This document shows positions 25,697 through 33,713 of a DNA stretch of 60,888 bases, one piece after another (the first letter of the stretch is position 1; every line of letters starts with the position of its first letter). A program made the position numbers and the translations under genes. The DNA comes from Burkholderiales bacterium (lineage in GTDB: Bacteria > Pseudomonadota > Gammaproteobacteria > Burkholderiales > Burkholderiaceae_C): contig JAGWUS010000015.1 of assembly GCA_028868305.1 (NCBI GenBank), positions 1 through 60,888 on the forward strand. The letters are read 5' to 3'. Under the pieces are notes generated by a model. The model ran no database searches and was not told the origin of the DNA. It saw nothing but the letters and a program-made list of their open reading frames with translations.

Positions 25697-25739
25697 GCTA
25701 TAAAAACAAAAGCTGTTTCCGAAATACCCGCGGGGGCTA
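25697..25739 (+). repeat. Dispersed GCTATT-ATAGC intergenic element, copy E (diverged)
   Basis: GCTATAAAAACAAAAGC followed by TGTTTCCG and CGCGGGGGCTA. Fits the element's left core and right GGGGCTA end but is more diverged. It overlaps the 3' end of the CRP/FNR-type gene. Confidence 0.55.
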
Positions 25740-26462
25740 ACTACCACTTTCTCTTGAAAAAATATGGGAACGCAGCGCCGCAAGGTCCAGTACCCGCAGG
25801 CCGCCGTATTCCACCCGGATGACGTTCTGGTCCGCCAGCGTCGTCAGGGCTTCGTTGACCCGCTGGCGCGAAAGACCGACCAGGTAGGCCAGTTCCTGCT
25901 GGGTGATGCGCAGCACCTGGCCCACGTTGGGGTAGAGCGCCGGATTGAACAGGGTGGCCAGGCTGCGGGCCACCCGGATGTCGGGGTTGGTCATGCGGTC
26001 GATTTCGCGCGCGGCGATGAACTGTCCCAGACGTTCATTGAGCTGGTTCATGATGAAGCGGTTGAAGGCAATCGAGTGGTCCAACAGCCAGTGAAACGTG
26101 TCCACGTGCAGGCCGGCCACCAGGCTTTTGCGCAGCGCCTGGATGTTGTAGCGGTAGGCCTCGCGCTTGAGCGCAGTCCCCTCGCCAAACCAGCCACCGG
26201 GTGGAACGCCGGTAAAAGTCATGGTCTGGCCCTGCGCGTTGTCAGCGCTCATCTTCAGCAGGCCGTCTACCACGCCAAACCAGTAGGTCACGGGCCGTCC
26301 CACGCGGCACACAAAATCGCCCGGTGCAGCCTCGGCAATCTTCAGGTCGTCGGCCGCTCGCAGCCGCTCTTCGGGGGCCAGCAGATGGAACCAGGGAATG
26401 GCGTCCAGCTCGGCCTGCATGAGTGGGCGGCGGCGCTGGTAGAGGGTGTTGTCGCGTGCCAT
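25737..26462 (-). CDS. CRP/FNR-family transcriptional regulator
   Basis: 241-aa DNA-binding regulator: N-terminal cyclic-nucleotide-binding-type beta-roll (about 20-135) and C-terminal winged helix (about 165-235) with recognition helix GLSRQRVNEALTTLADQ. Only a lone Cys (DFVCRVG) is in the sensor region, so it is not an Fe-S FNR. Start choice: ATG at 26462 gives normal family length, whereas the ATG at 26573 would add 37 residues and would place an 18-base palindrome (26532-26549) inside the gene. It is divergent from the CoA-ligase/ABC operon and is its obvious candidate regulator, probably also controlling itself. Confidence 0.85.
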   Translation of the reverse strand: MARDNTLYQRRRPLMQAELDAIPWFHLLAPEERLRAADDLKIAEAAPGDFVCRVGRPVTYWFGVVDGLLKMSADNAQGQTMTFTGVPPGGWFGEGTALKREAYRYNIQALRKSLVAGLHVDTFHWLLDHSIAFNRFIMNQLNERLGQFIAAREIDRMTNPDIRVARSLATLFNPALYPNVGQVLRITQQELAYLVGLSRQRVNEALTTLADQNVIRVEYGGLRVLDLAALRSHIFSRESGS

Positions 26463-26531
26463 AGGGCTTGTCTTTGGGCTCTGTAAGGCGGGGTTTAGTG
26501 AAGGGAAAACACCTAGTGAGAATGCGCTGAA

Positions 26532-26549
26532 TTGTCGTCCAAACGACAA
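26532..26549. promoter_or_regulatory. Palindromic operator, CRP-type architecture
   Basis: TTGTCGTCCAAACGACAA has perfect 7-base arms around 4 bases. Read as TGTCG-N6-CGACA it has the same spacing as the CRP consensus TGTGA-N6-TCACA. It lies 70 bases before the regulator start and 68 bases before the ligase start, between the two divergent genes. Likely bound by the adjacent CRP/FNR-type protein. Confidence 0.68.
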
Positions 26550-26616
26550 CATAGCGTCAAACTGCAGTTTCATAATCGCCCCACGTCACAAGCCTGTGAT
26601 GGTTAAGCGATGAGGT

Positions 26617-28569
26617 ATGGGGATGCAAACGACTTTTCCGCAACTACTGCTGCAACACGCCGCGAGCCGCCCGACGGCTGCGGCCATGCGCGAGAAGGAA
26701 TACGGTATCTGGCAATCGCTGAGCTGGTCAGATATGGCCACCATGGTGGAGCAATTGGCTGCCGGTTTGCACCAGGCGGGACTACGCCGCAGCCAGCACA
26801 TGGTGGTGGTGGGTGCCAACCGGCCCCGTCTGTACGCGACCATGCTGGCAGTGCAATCCCTGGGAGCGATTCCCGTGCCCTTGTACCAGGATGCGGTGGC
26901 GGCAGAATGCGTGTTCCCGATCAACAATGCCGAAGTGCGCTTTGCCTTTGCCGAAGACCAGGAGCAGGTCGACAAGCTGCTGGAAATCCGTGATAGCTGC
27001 CCGCAGCTGCAACACATTTTTTTTGACGACCCGCGGGGTTTGCGCAACTACGACGAGCCCGGGCTGGCCGCCATGGATGAGTTGCAGGCCGCCGGCAAGG
27101 CCTTTGCTGCCATCCATACCGACTTCTTCAGGGAAGAAGTGGCGAAGATTGTGCCCACCGATGTGGCTGCCATGTTTTTCACCTCCGGTACCACGGGCAA
27201 TCCCAAGGGGGTGGTGCATACGCATGATTCACTCCTGAACCGTGCCCGTGCCGGTGCCGAGTTTGACAAGCTCACCAGCAGCGAAGAGGTGCTGGCCTAC
27301 CTGCCACCGGCCTGGATTGGCCAGAATATCTTCTCGTATGCGCAGTGGCTGTCGTGCGGCTATGTGGTGAACTGCCCGGAGTCCAGCGCCACGGCCACCA
27401 TCGACCTCAAGGAGATTGGCCCCACCTATTACTTTGCGCCACCCCGGGTATTTGAAGGCCTGCTCACCAGTGTGATGATCCGCATGGAAGACGCTGGCAC
27501 CATCAAGCGCAAGATGTTCCATTACTTCATGGGCGTGGCCAAGCGGGCTGGACCGGCCTTGATGGACGGCAAGGCGGTGTCCTTTACGGATCGCCTGCTG
27601 TATGCACTGGGCAATGTGCTGGTGTACGGCCCGCTGCGCAACAACTTGGGGCTAAGCCGGGTGCGTGTGGCCTACACCGCGGGTGAGGCCATTGGTCCCG
27701 ACCTGTTCACGTTTTACCGATCCATCGGTGTCAACATCAAGCAGTTGTATGGCTCCACCGAGACTGCCGTGTTTGTCTGCCTGCAACCCGACAACGAGGC
27801 CCGCGCCGACACCGTGGGTGTGCCCTGCGCCGGCGTGGAGATCAAGGTGGCCGACAACGGCGAGATTCTGGTCAAGTCGCCCGGCCTGCTCAAGGAGTAC
27901 TACAAAAACCCCACCGCCACGGCCGAAGTGCTGACCGCCGACGGCTGGTACCACACCAGCGATGCCGGCTTCATTGACGCGCATGGCCACCTGAAGATCA
28001 TCGACCGCGTGAAAGACGTGGGTCGCATCAAAGGCGGCGCCAACGATGGCGCCATGTTCGCCCCCAAGTACGTGGAAAACAAACTCAAATTCTTTCAGCA
28101 CATCAAGGAAGTGGTGGCGTACGGCGATGGCCGCGACCAGGTCTGCGTCATGATCAATATTGACTTTGACGCCGTGGGCAACTGGGCCGAACGTCGCAAT
28201 TTGCCCTACGCCGGCTACACCGATCTGGCGCAAAAGTCGCAGGTGTACCAGCTCATCAAGGAGTGTGTGGAAAAGGTCAACGCCGATCTGGCCGAAGACA
28301 CTCTGCTGGCTGGCAGCCAGGTCAGCCGTTTTCTGGTGCTGCACAAGGAACTGGATGCCGACGATGGCGAACTCACCCGTACCAACAAGGTGCGTCGTGG
28401 TTTCATTGCCGACAAATACCAGCCGCTGGTGGATGCGCTGTATGGCGGTAAGGCCTCCCAGTTCATCGAGACGGTTGTCAAGTTTGAAGATGGTCGCACC
28501 GGTAGCGTTAGCGCCACGCTGAAGATTGACGACGCCAAAACGTTTGCCCCGGTGAAGGCCGCGGCCTGA
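26617..28569 (+). CDS. AMP-dependent acyl-CoA synthetase/ligase
   Basis: 650-aa adenylate-forming enzyme activating a carboxylic acid to its CoA thioester. Motifs: FFTSGTTGNPKGVVHTHD (P-loop-like A3), YGSTET, WYHTSDAGF (A7) and DRVKDVGRIKGG (A8). The length and the extra C-terminal region after A8 resemble long-chain acyl-CoA synthetases rather than acetyl-CoA synthetase. First gene of the uptake operon, 17 bases before livG. The start may be 26617 or 26623 (both ATG with GATGAGG close by). Substrate unknown; a fatty or aryl-aliphatic acid imported by the downstream ABC system is the simplest inference. Confidence 0.88.
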   Translation: MGMQTTFPQLLLQHAASRPTAAAMREKEYGIWQSLSWSDMATMVEQLAAGLHQAGLRRSQHMVVVGANRPRLYATMLAVQSLGAIPVPLYQDAVAAECVFPINNAEVRFAFAEDQEQVDKLLEIRDSCPQLQHIFFDDPRGLRNYDEPGLAAMDELQAAGKAFAAIHTDFFREEVAKIVPTDVAAMFFTSGTTGNPKGVVHTHDSLLNRARAGAEFDKLTSSEEVLAYLPPAWIGQNIFSYAQWLSCGYVVNCPESSATATIDLKEIGPTYYFAPPRVFEGLLTSVMIRMEDAGTIKRKMFHYFMGVAKRAGPALMDGKAVSFTDRLLYALGNVLVYGPLRNNLGLSRVRVAYTAGEAIGPDLFTFYRSIGVNIKQLYGSTETAVFVCLQPDNEARADTVGVPCAGVEIKVADNGEILVKSPGLLKEYYKNPTATAEVLTADGWYHTSDAGFIDAHGHLKIIDRVKDVGRIKGGANDGAMFAPKYVENKLKFFQHIKEVVAYGDGRDQVCVMINIDFDAVGNWAERRNLPYAGYTDLAQKSQVYQLIKECVEKVNADLAEDTLLAGSQVSRFLVLHKELDADDGELTRTNKVRRGFIADKYQPLVDALYGGKASQFIETVVKFEDGRTGSVSATLKIDDAKTFAPVKAAA

Positions 28570-28586
28570 AAAATGTCGCGAGCATC

Positions 28587-29372
28587 ATGACTAAAAAGAA
28601 AATTGGCGACGTCATTCTTGACGTCAAGAACATCTCCCTGAGCTTTGGTGGCGTCAAGGCGCTGACCGATATTTCCTTCAACGTCAAGGAGCACGAGATC
28701 CGCGCGATCATCGGCCCCAACGGTGCGGGCAAGAGCTCGATGCTGAACTGCATCAACGGTGTGTACACGCCCCAGCAGGGCTCCATCACCTTCCGTGGCC
28801 AAGAGTTCAAGCACATGGACAGCCACCAGGTGGCCACCATGGGCATAGGCCGCACTTTCCAGAACCTGGCGCTGTTCAAGGGCATGAGCGTACTGGACAA
28901 CATCATGTCGGGCCGCAACCTCAAGATCAAGAGCAACATTCTGATGCAGGCTTTGCGCATTGGCCCGGCCGAACGCGAAGAAATCATGCACCGCGAAGCG
29001 GTGGAGCGCATCATCGACTTCCTGGAAATCCAGGCCTACCGCAAGACGCCTGTGGGCCAACTTCCTTATGGCCTGCAAAAGCGTGTGGACCTGGGTCGCG
29101 CCTTGGCGATGGAACCGCAGGTACTGCTGCTGGACGAGCCTATGGCCGGCATGAACGTGGAAGAAAAACAAGACATGTGCCGCTTTGTGCTGGATGTGAA
29201 CGACGAGTTTGGCACCACGGTCGTGCTGATCGAGCATGACATGGGGGTCGTGATGGATATCTCCGACCGCGTGGTGGTGCTGGACTACGGCAAGAAGATC
29301 GGCGACGGCACCCCCAACGAAGTGCGTAACAACGAAGACGTGATCAGTGCCTACCTCGGCACGAGCCACTAA
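28587..29372 (+). CDS. livG: Branched-chain-type ABC importer, ATPase LivG
   Basis: 261-aa ATPase of the HAAT (hydrophobic amino acid) importer class. Walker A GPNGAGKSSML, LivG-specific insertion with IGRTFQNLALF, signature region LPYGLQKRVDLGRALAME (degenerate relative to LSGGQ, as is frequent in LivG), Walker B VLLLDEPMAGMN and the His switch VLIEHDMG. Energises transport together with LivF. Twelve bases precede livH. In this operon the substrate is probably the acid activated by the flanking CoA ligases, not leucine. Confidence 0.92.
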   Translation: MTKKKIGDVILDVKNISLSFGGVKALTDISFNVKEHEIRAIIGPNGAGKSSMLNCINGVYTPQQGSITFRGQEFKHMDSHQVATMGIGRTFQNLALFKGMSVLDNIMSGRNLKIKSNILMQALRIGPAEREEIMHREAVERIIDFLEIQAYRKTPVGQLPYGLQKRVDLGRALAMEPQVLLLDEPMAGMNVEEKQDMCRFVLDVNDEFGTTVVLIEHDMGVVMDISDRVVVLDYGKKIGDGTPNEVRNNEDVISAYLGTSH

Positions 29373-29383
29373 GGAAATTCGAC

Positions 29384-30313
29384 ATGGCATTCTTTTTGGA
29401 AACTTTGCTGGGTGGCCTGATGGCCGGCATGCTGTATTCGCTGGTGGCACTGGGCTTTGTATTGATCTTCAAGGCCTCTGGCGTCTTCAACTTTGCACAG
29501 GGTGCCATGGTGCTGTTTGCGGCGCTGGCCATGGCCCGCTTTTCCGAGTGGGTCCCGATGTATCTCGGTATTGCAAACCCCATTGCCGGCAATGTGCTGG
29601 CCTTTATCGGCGCCGGCATTGTGATGTTTGGTGTGGCCTGGGTGATTGAGCGCCTTGTTTTGCGTCACTTGGTGAACCAAGAGGGCACCACACTGCTGAT
29701 GGCAACCCTGGGCATCACCTACTTCATGGAAGGCCTGGGCCAGACCCTCTTTGGCAGCAGCATCTACAAGATTGACATCGGCATGCCCAAAGACCCAGTG
29801 ATGATTCTGGAGGGCATGTTTGAGGGCGGGATCCTGATCAACAAGGAGGACTTCTACGCCGCCATCATCGCGGCAGCACTGGTCGCCCTGCTCAGCGTGT
29901 TCTTCCAGAAGACAGCCACCGGCCGTGCATTACGTGCCGTGGCCGATGACCACCAGGCCGCACAAAGTATCGGCATTCCACTGAACCGCATCTGGGTGAT
30001 CGTGTGGTGCGTGGCGGGCGTTGTTGCGCTGGTTGCCGGCATGATCTGGGGCAGCAAGCTTGGCGTGCAATTCTCGTTGACAACCGTCGCTTTGCGTGCG
30101 CTGCCGGTGGTGATTCTGGGGGGGCTGACTTCAGTGCCTGGCGCCATTGTGGGTGGTTTGATCATCGGCGTGGGCGAGAAGCTGTCCGAGGTGTACCTGG
30201 GTCCCTATGTGGGCGGTGGGATCGAAATCTGGTTTGCCTACGTGCTGGCGCTGGGCTTCCTGCTGATCCGTCCCCAGGGCTTGTTTGGCGAAAAAATAAT
30301 CGACAGGGTGTAA
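29384..30313 (+). CDS. livH: Branched-chain-type ABC importer, permease LivH
   Basis: 309-aa inner-membrane permease with about eight helices. It opens with LLGGLMAGMLYSLVALGFVL, the standard LivH N-terminus. It has GRALRAVADDHQAAQSIGI, the cytoplasmic EAA-like coupling loop, and a final RPQGLFGEKIIDRV tail. Pairs with LivM to form the translocation path. Start preceded by AAGGAAATTCGAC. Confidence 0.93.
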   Translation: MAFFLETLLGGLMAGMLYSLVALGFVLIFKASGVFNFAQGAMVLFAALAMARFSEWVPMYLGIANPIAGNVLAFIGAGIVMFGVAWVIERLVLRHLVNQEGTTLLMATLGITYFMEGLGQTLFGSSIYKIDIGMPKDPVMILEGMFEGGILINKEDFYAAIIAAALVALLSVFFQKTATGRALRAVADDHQAAQSIGIPLNRIWVIVWCVAGVVALVAGMIWGSKLGVQFSLTTVALRALPVVILGGLTSVPGAIVGGLIIGVGEKLSEVYLGPYVGGGIEIWFAYVLALGFLLIRPQGLFGEKIIDRV

Positions 30314-30339
30314 CCCTGACAGATCATTGAGAGAAGACT

Positions 30340-31416
30340 ATGTTCTACAGAGAAAACGGCCAATTCAAGACGACCTACCGGGCCGACCAGCAAATCTTCC
30401 CGATTGCGCAGGATCGTCTGGCCATCCTGGCGCTGCTGGTGCTTGCCTTTGTCGTGGTGCCTTCGCTGGCAAGTGACTACATGTTCCGCGCCATCTTCAT
30501 ACCCTTCCTCATCTTCTCGCTGGCCGCGGTGGGCGTGAACATCCTGGTCGGATTTTGCGGACAGATTTCGCTGGGGTCCGGTGCCTTCATGGCGGTGGGT
30601 GCCTATGCGGCCTACAATTTTTTTGTGCGTATCGAGGGCATGCCCCTGCTGATTGCACTGGTACTGGGTGGTGTGAGTTCCATGCTGTTTGGCATCGTGT
30701 TCGGCTTGCCGAGCCTGCGGGTGAAGGGCTTGTATCTTGCGGTGGCCACACTGGCTGCGCAATTCTTTGCGGACTGGATGTTCCTGCGTATCCAGTGGTT
30801 TACCAACTATTCGCCTTCCGGCTCGGTGTCGGTTTCCAACCTGCAGGTGTTCGGCTTATCGCTGGAAAGCCCACTGGCCAAGTACCTGTTCTGTCTGGTA
30901 CTGCTGGCGGTGATTGCGCTGCTGGCCAAGAATCTGGTGCGGGGCGCCGTGGGCCGCGAGTGGATGGCGATTCGTGACATGGATGTGGCTGCCGCCGTGA
31001 TTGGCATTCGTCCCATGTTCGCCAAACTCAGTGCATTTGCCGTGAGCTCTTTTATCGTGGGCGTGGCCGGGGCACTGTGGGCCTTCATCTACCTGGGTGC
31101 CTGGGAGCCCGCAGCGTTCTCGGTAGACCAGTCGTTCAAGTTGCTGTTCATGGTCATCATCGGTGGCATGGGTTCCATCATGGGCAGCTTCTTTGGCGCC
31201 GCTTTCATTGTGGTGCTGCCTATTTTCCTGAACCAGTTTCTTCCTGCGCTGGCGGGTGTACTGGGTGTTGAAATTTCCACAGCGGTTGCGTCCCACGCCG
31301 AGTTGATGATCTTCGGCGGGCTGATCGTGTGGTTCCTGATTGTGGAGCCCCACGGACTGGCCAAGTTGTGGTCCGTTGCCAAGCAGAAACTGCGTCTGTG
31401 GCCGTTTCCGCACTGA
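30340..31416 (+). CDS. livM: Branched-chain-type ABC importer, permease LivM
   Basis: 358-aa permease with a longer N-terminal cytoplasmic region (MFYRENGQFKTTYRADQQ) and about ten helices. Family motifs include GFCGQISLGSGAFMAVGAYA and GREWMAIRDMDVAAAVIGI (coupling loop). It ends in a VEPHGLAKLW motif. Located 26 bases after livH and 61 bases before the binding-protein gene. Confidence 0.93.
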   Translation: MFYRENGQFKTTYRADQQIFPIAQDRLAILALLVLAFVVVPSLASDYMFRAIFIPFLIFSLAAVGVNILVGFCGQISLGSGAFMAVGAYAAYNFFVRIEGMPLLIALVLGGVSSMLFGIVFGLPSLRVKGLYLAVATLAAQFFADWMFLRIQWFTNYSPSGSVSVSNLQVFGLSLESPLAKYLFCLVLLAVIALLAKNLVRGAVGREWMAIRDMDVAAAVIGIRPMFAKLSAFAVSSFIVGVAGALWAFIYLGAWEPAAFSVDQSFKLLFMVIIGGMGSIMGSFFGAAFIVVLPIFLNQFLPALAGVLGVEISTAVASHAELMIFGGLIVWFLIVEPHGLAKLWSVAKQKLRLWPFPH

Positions 31417-31477
31417 TCGTGTCGACCTAGTTTTCCGCGTTCCCTTGTGCTTCAACATTCATTTACAGGAGAGACAA

Positions 31478-32806
31478 ATGAAGCTTCGCAAAATCGTACT
31501 CGCATCCGCTCTGGTTGCAACCGGTGCCTCTGCGTTTTTGGCTGGCAATGCCTTTGCCCAGGCCAAAGAGCAGTTCATTCCCGTGTTGTCCTACCGTACC
31601 GGGCCCTACGCACCCAACGGTGTGCCATGGGCGAATGGCTACGTCGACTACATCAAGCTGACCAATGCCCGTGGAGGCATCAACGGCGTTAAGTTCTCTT
31701 TTGAAGAATGTGAAACCGGCTATGACACCGCCCGCAGCGTGGAGTGCTATGAGCGTCTGAAGAGCAAGGGGGCGTCGTTTGTTCAACCCTTGTCGACCGG
31801 CGCCACATTTGCCATTACCGAAAAGGCCCCGGCGGACAAGATCCCCGTGGTGACGGTGGGCTATGGCCGCAGCGAGAGTGCGGATGGCACCGTGTTCAAG
31901 TGGAACTTCCCGCTGGCAGGTACCTACTGGGTGGCCGCAGACGCCATCATGCAAGCCATTGCCAAGAAAGAAGGTGGCTTTGACAAGCTCAAGGGCAAGA
32001 AAATTTCCCTGGTGTACCACGACAGCCCGTTCGGAAAGGAGCCCATCCCCCTGCTGCAAGAGCGCGCGGCCATGCATGGCTTCACGCTGACCCTGCTGCC
32101 GGTGACCGCCCCCGGCGTTGAGCAGAAGGCCACCTGGCTGCAAGTGCGCCAGAACAAGCCTGACTATGTGGTGCTGTGGGGCTGGGGCGTGATGAACTCC
32201 ACCGCCATCAAGGAGGCACAAGCCACCGGTTACCCCCGCGAAAAGATGTACGGCGTCTGGTGGGCAGGTGCAGAACCTGATGTGAAGGACGTGGCTGAGG
32301 GTGCCAAAGGCTATAACGCGGTGGCTATGCAGCATGGTGCGGAGCCACAGTCCAAGGTGGTGAAAGACGTATTGGCCTTGGTGCACGACAAAGGCCATGG
32401 CACGGGACCGAAGGAAGAAGTGGGCCAGGTGCTGTACATGCGTGGTGCAATGAGTGCCATGCTCGCCATTGAAGGCGTGCGTGCAGCGCAAGAGCGCTTT
32501 GGCAAAGGTAAGGTCATGACAGGTGAGCAAGTGCGTTGGGGCCTGGAAAACCTGAACCTGACTCAGCCCAAACTGGATGCACTGGGCTTTGCCGGTGTGA
32601 TGCGCCCCATTAGCACGTCGTGTGTGGATCACATGGGGGCGTCCTGGGCTCGTATTCACACCTGGGATGGCAAGGGATGGAAGTTCACTTCCGACTGGTT
32701 GCAGGGAGATGAGCAGATTATTAAACCGCTGGTCAAGAGCACTGCGGCCAAGTATGCAGCGGAGAAAAAGCTGACACCCCGCACGTCAGCGGACTGCCAG
32801 TCTTAA
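31478..32806 (+). CDS. Periplasmic substrate-binding protein of the Liv-type importer
   Basis: 442 aa with a clear signal peptide (MKLRKIVLASALVATGASAF then NAFA, cleavage near residue 27). The mature protein is a type I periplasmic-binding fold (LivK/Peripla_BP_6), starting FIPVLSYRTGPYAPNGVPWA. ABC binding proteins that begin this way usually serve acids or aromatics rather than leucine. The start at 31478 is fixed by AGGAGAG seven bases upstream. Followed immediately by two strong hairpins. Confidence 0.9.
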   Translation: MKLRKIVLASALVATGASAFLAGNAFAQAKEQFIPVLSYRTGPYAPNGVPWANGYVDYIKLTNARGGINGVKFSFEECETGYDTARSVECYERLKSKGASFVQPLSTGATFAITEKAPADKIPVVTVGYGRSESADGTVFKWNFPLAGTYWVAADAIMQAIAKKEGGFDKLKGKKISLVYHDSPFGKEPIPLLQERAAMHGFTLTLLPVTAPGVEQKATWLQVRQNKPDYVVLWGWGVMNSTAIKEAQATGYPREKMYGVWWAGAEPDVKDVAEGAKGYNAVAMQHGAEPQSKVVKDVLALVHDKGHGTGPKEEVGQVLYMRGAMSAMLAIEGVRAAQERFGKGKVMTGEQVRWGLENLNLTQPKLDALGFAGVMRPISTSCVDHMGASWARIHTWDGKGWKFTSDWLQGDEQIIKPLVKSTAAKYAAEKKLTPRTSADCQS

Positions 32807-32813
32807 TCCAAGT

Positions 32814-32866
32814 GCGGCCCGCAAGGGCCGCCAAATGAAAGAGGCGCTTGCGCACTCTTTCATTTG
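32814..32866 (+). promoter_or_regulatory. Tandem intercistronic hairpins between binding-protein gene and livF
   Basis: Hairpin 1 (32814-32831): GCGGCCC-GCAA-GGGCCGC, a 7-bp stem closed by a GNRA tetraloop. Hairpin 2 (32831-32866): CCAAATGAAAGAG and CTCTTTCATTTGG form a perfect 13-bp stem, extended inward by GCG/CGC around CTTG. There is no U-run, so this is more likely an mRNA-stabilising or partial-attenuation element than a full terminator. Confidence 0.75.
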
Positions 32867-32886
32867 GTCTGAATGGAAATTTCACA

Positions 32887-33699
32887 ATGAGTGACTCCAA
32901 AAATATCGTTCTCAATGTCAATGGCATTGAAGTCATTTACAACCACGTCATCCTGGTCCTCAAGGGCGTCTCGCTGCAGGTTCCCGAGGGCGGCATTGTC
33001 GCCATCCTGGGGGGTAACGGTGCGGGGAAAACAACCACGCTTCGGGCCATTTCCAACCTGCTGGCAGGCGAGCGCGGTGAGGTCACCAAGGGCTCCATCG
33101 AACTGTGTGGCGAACGCATCGAAAACCTTTCACCGGCCGACCTGGTGCAGCGTGGTGTGGTGCAGGTCATGGAAGGACGCCACTGCTTTGCCCACCTGAC
33201 CATTGAGGAAAACCTGCTCACGGGTAGTTACACCCGCAAGAGCAAGGCAGAAATTGCTGCCAATCTGGAAAAAGTCTACAACTATTTCCCGCGACTCAAG
33301 ACTCGCCGCACCAGCCAGGCGGCCTACACCTCGGGCGGCGAGCAGCAGATGTGTGCCATCGGACGCGCGTTGATGGCCAATCCCAGCATGGTGCTGCTTG
33401 ATGAGCCCTCCATGGGGCTGGCACCACAGATTGTGGAGGAGGTTTTCGAGATCGTGAGTGATCTCAATACCAAGGAAAAAGTGACCTTCCTGCTGGCTGA
33501 ACAAAACACCAATATGGCCCTGAAGTACGCTGACTACGGCTACATCATGGAGTCCGGCCGGGTGGTGATGGACGGCGCCGCTGAAGACCTGCGGACCAAC
33601 GAAGACGTCAAGGAGTTCTACCTTGGCGTGGGTGGTGGCGAGCGCAAGAGCTTCAAGGATGTCAAAAGTTACAAACGTCGCAAGCGCTGGCTGGCGTGA
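32887..33699 (+). CDS. livF: Branched-chain-type ABC importer, ATPase LivF
   Basis: 270-aa second ATPase of the importer. Walker A GGNGAGKTTTLRAI, QVMEGRHCFAHLTIEENL (LivF-type Q-loop region), signature region YTSGGEQQMCAIGRALMA, Walker B MVLLDEPSMGLAP and LLAEQNTNMAL. The C-terminus after about residue 240 (GGGERKSFKDVKSYKRRKRW) is a basic extension longer than in E. coli LivF. The ATG at 32887 was preferred over an upstream in-frame codon that would run into hairpin 2. Confidence 0.92.
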   Translation: MSDSKNIVLNVNGIEVIYNHVILVLKGVSLQVPEGGIVAILGGNGAGKTTTLRAISNLLAGERGEVTKGSIELCGERIENLSPADLVQRGVVQVMEGRHCFAHLTIEENLLTGSYTRKSKAEIAANLEKVYNYFPRLKTRRTSQAAYTSGGEQQMCAIGRALMANPSMVLLDEPSMGLAPQIVEEVFEIVSDLNTKEKVTFLLAEQNTNMALKYADYGYIMESGRVVMDGAAEDLRTNEDVKEFYLGVGGGERKSFKDVKSYKRRKRWLA

Positions 33700-33713
33700 A
33701 GGGTGAATTGACC

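Noticed and set aside
31340..31477. N-terminal extension of the binding-protein gene
   Set aside because: The extension runs across livM and the intergenic region; the ATG at 31478 has AGGAGAG and a canonical signal peptide.
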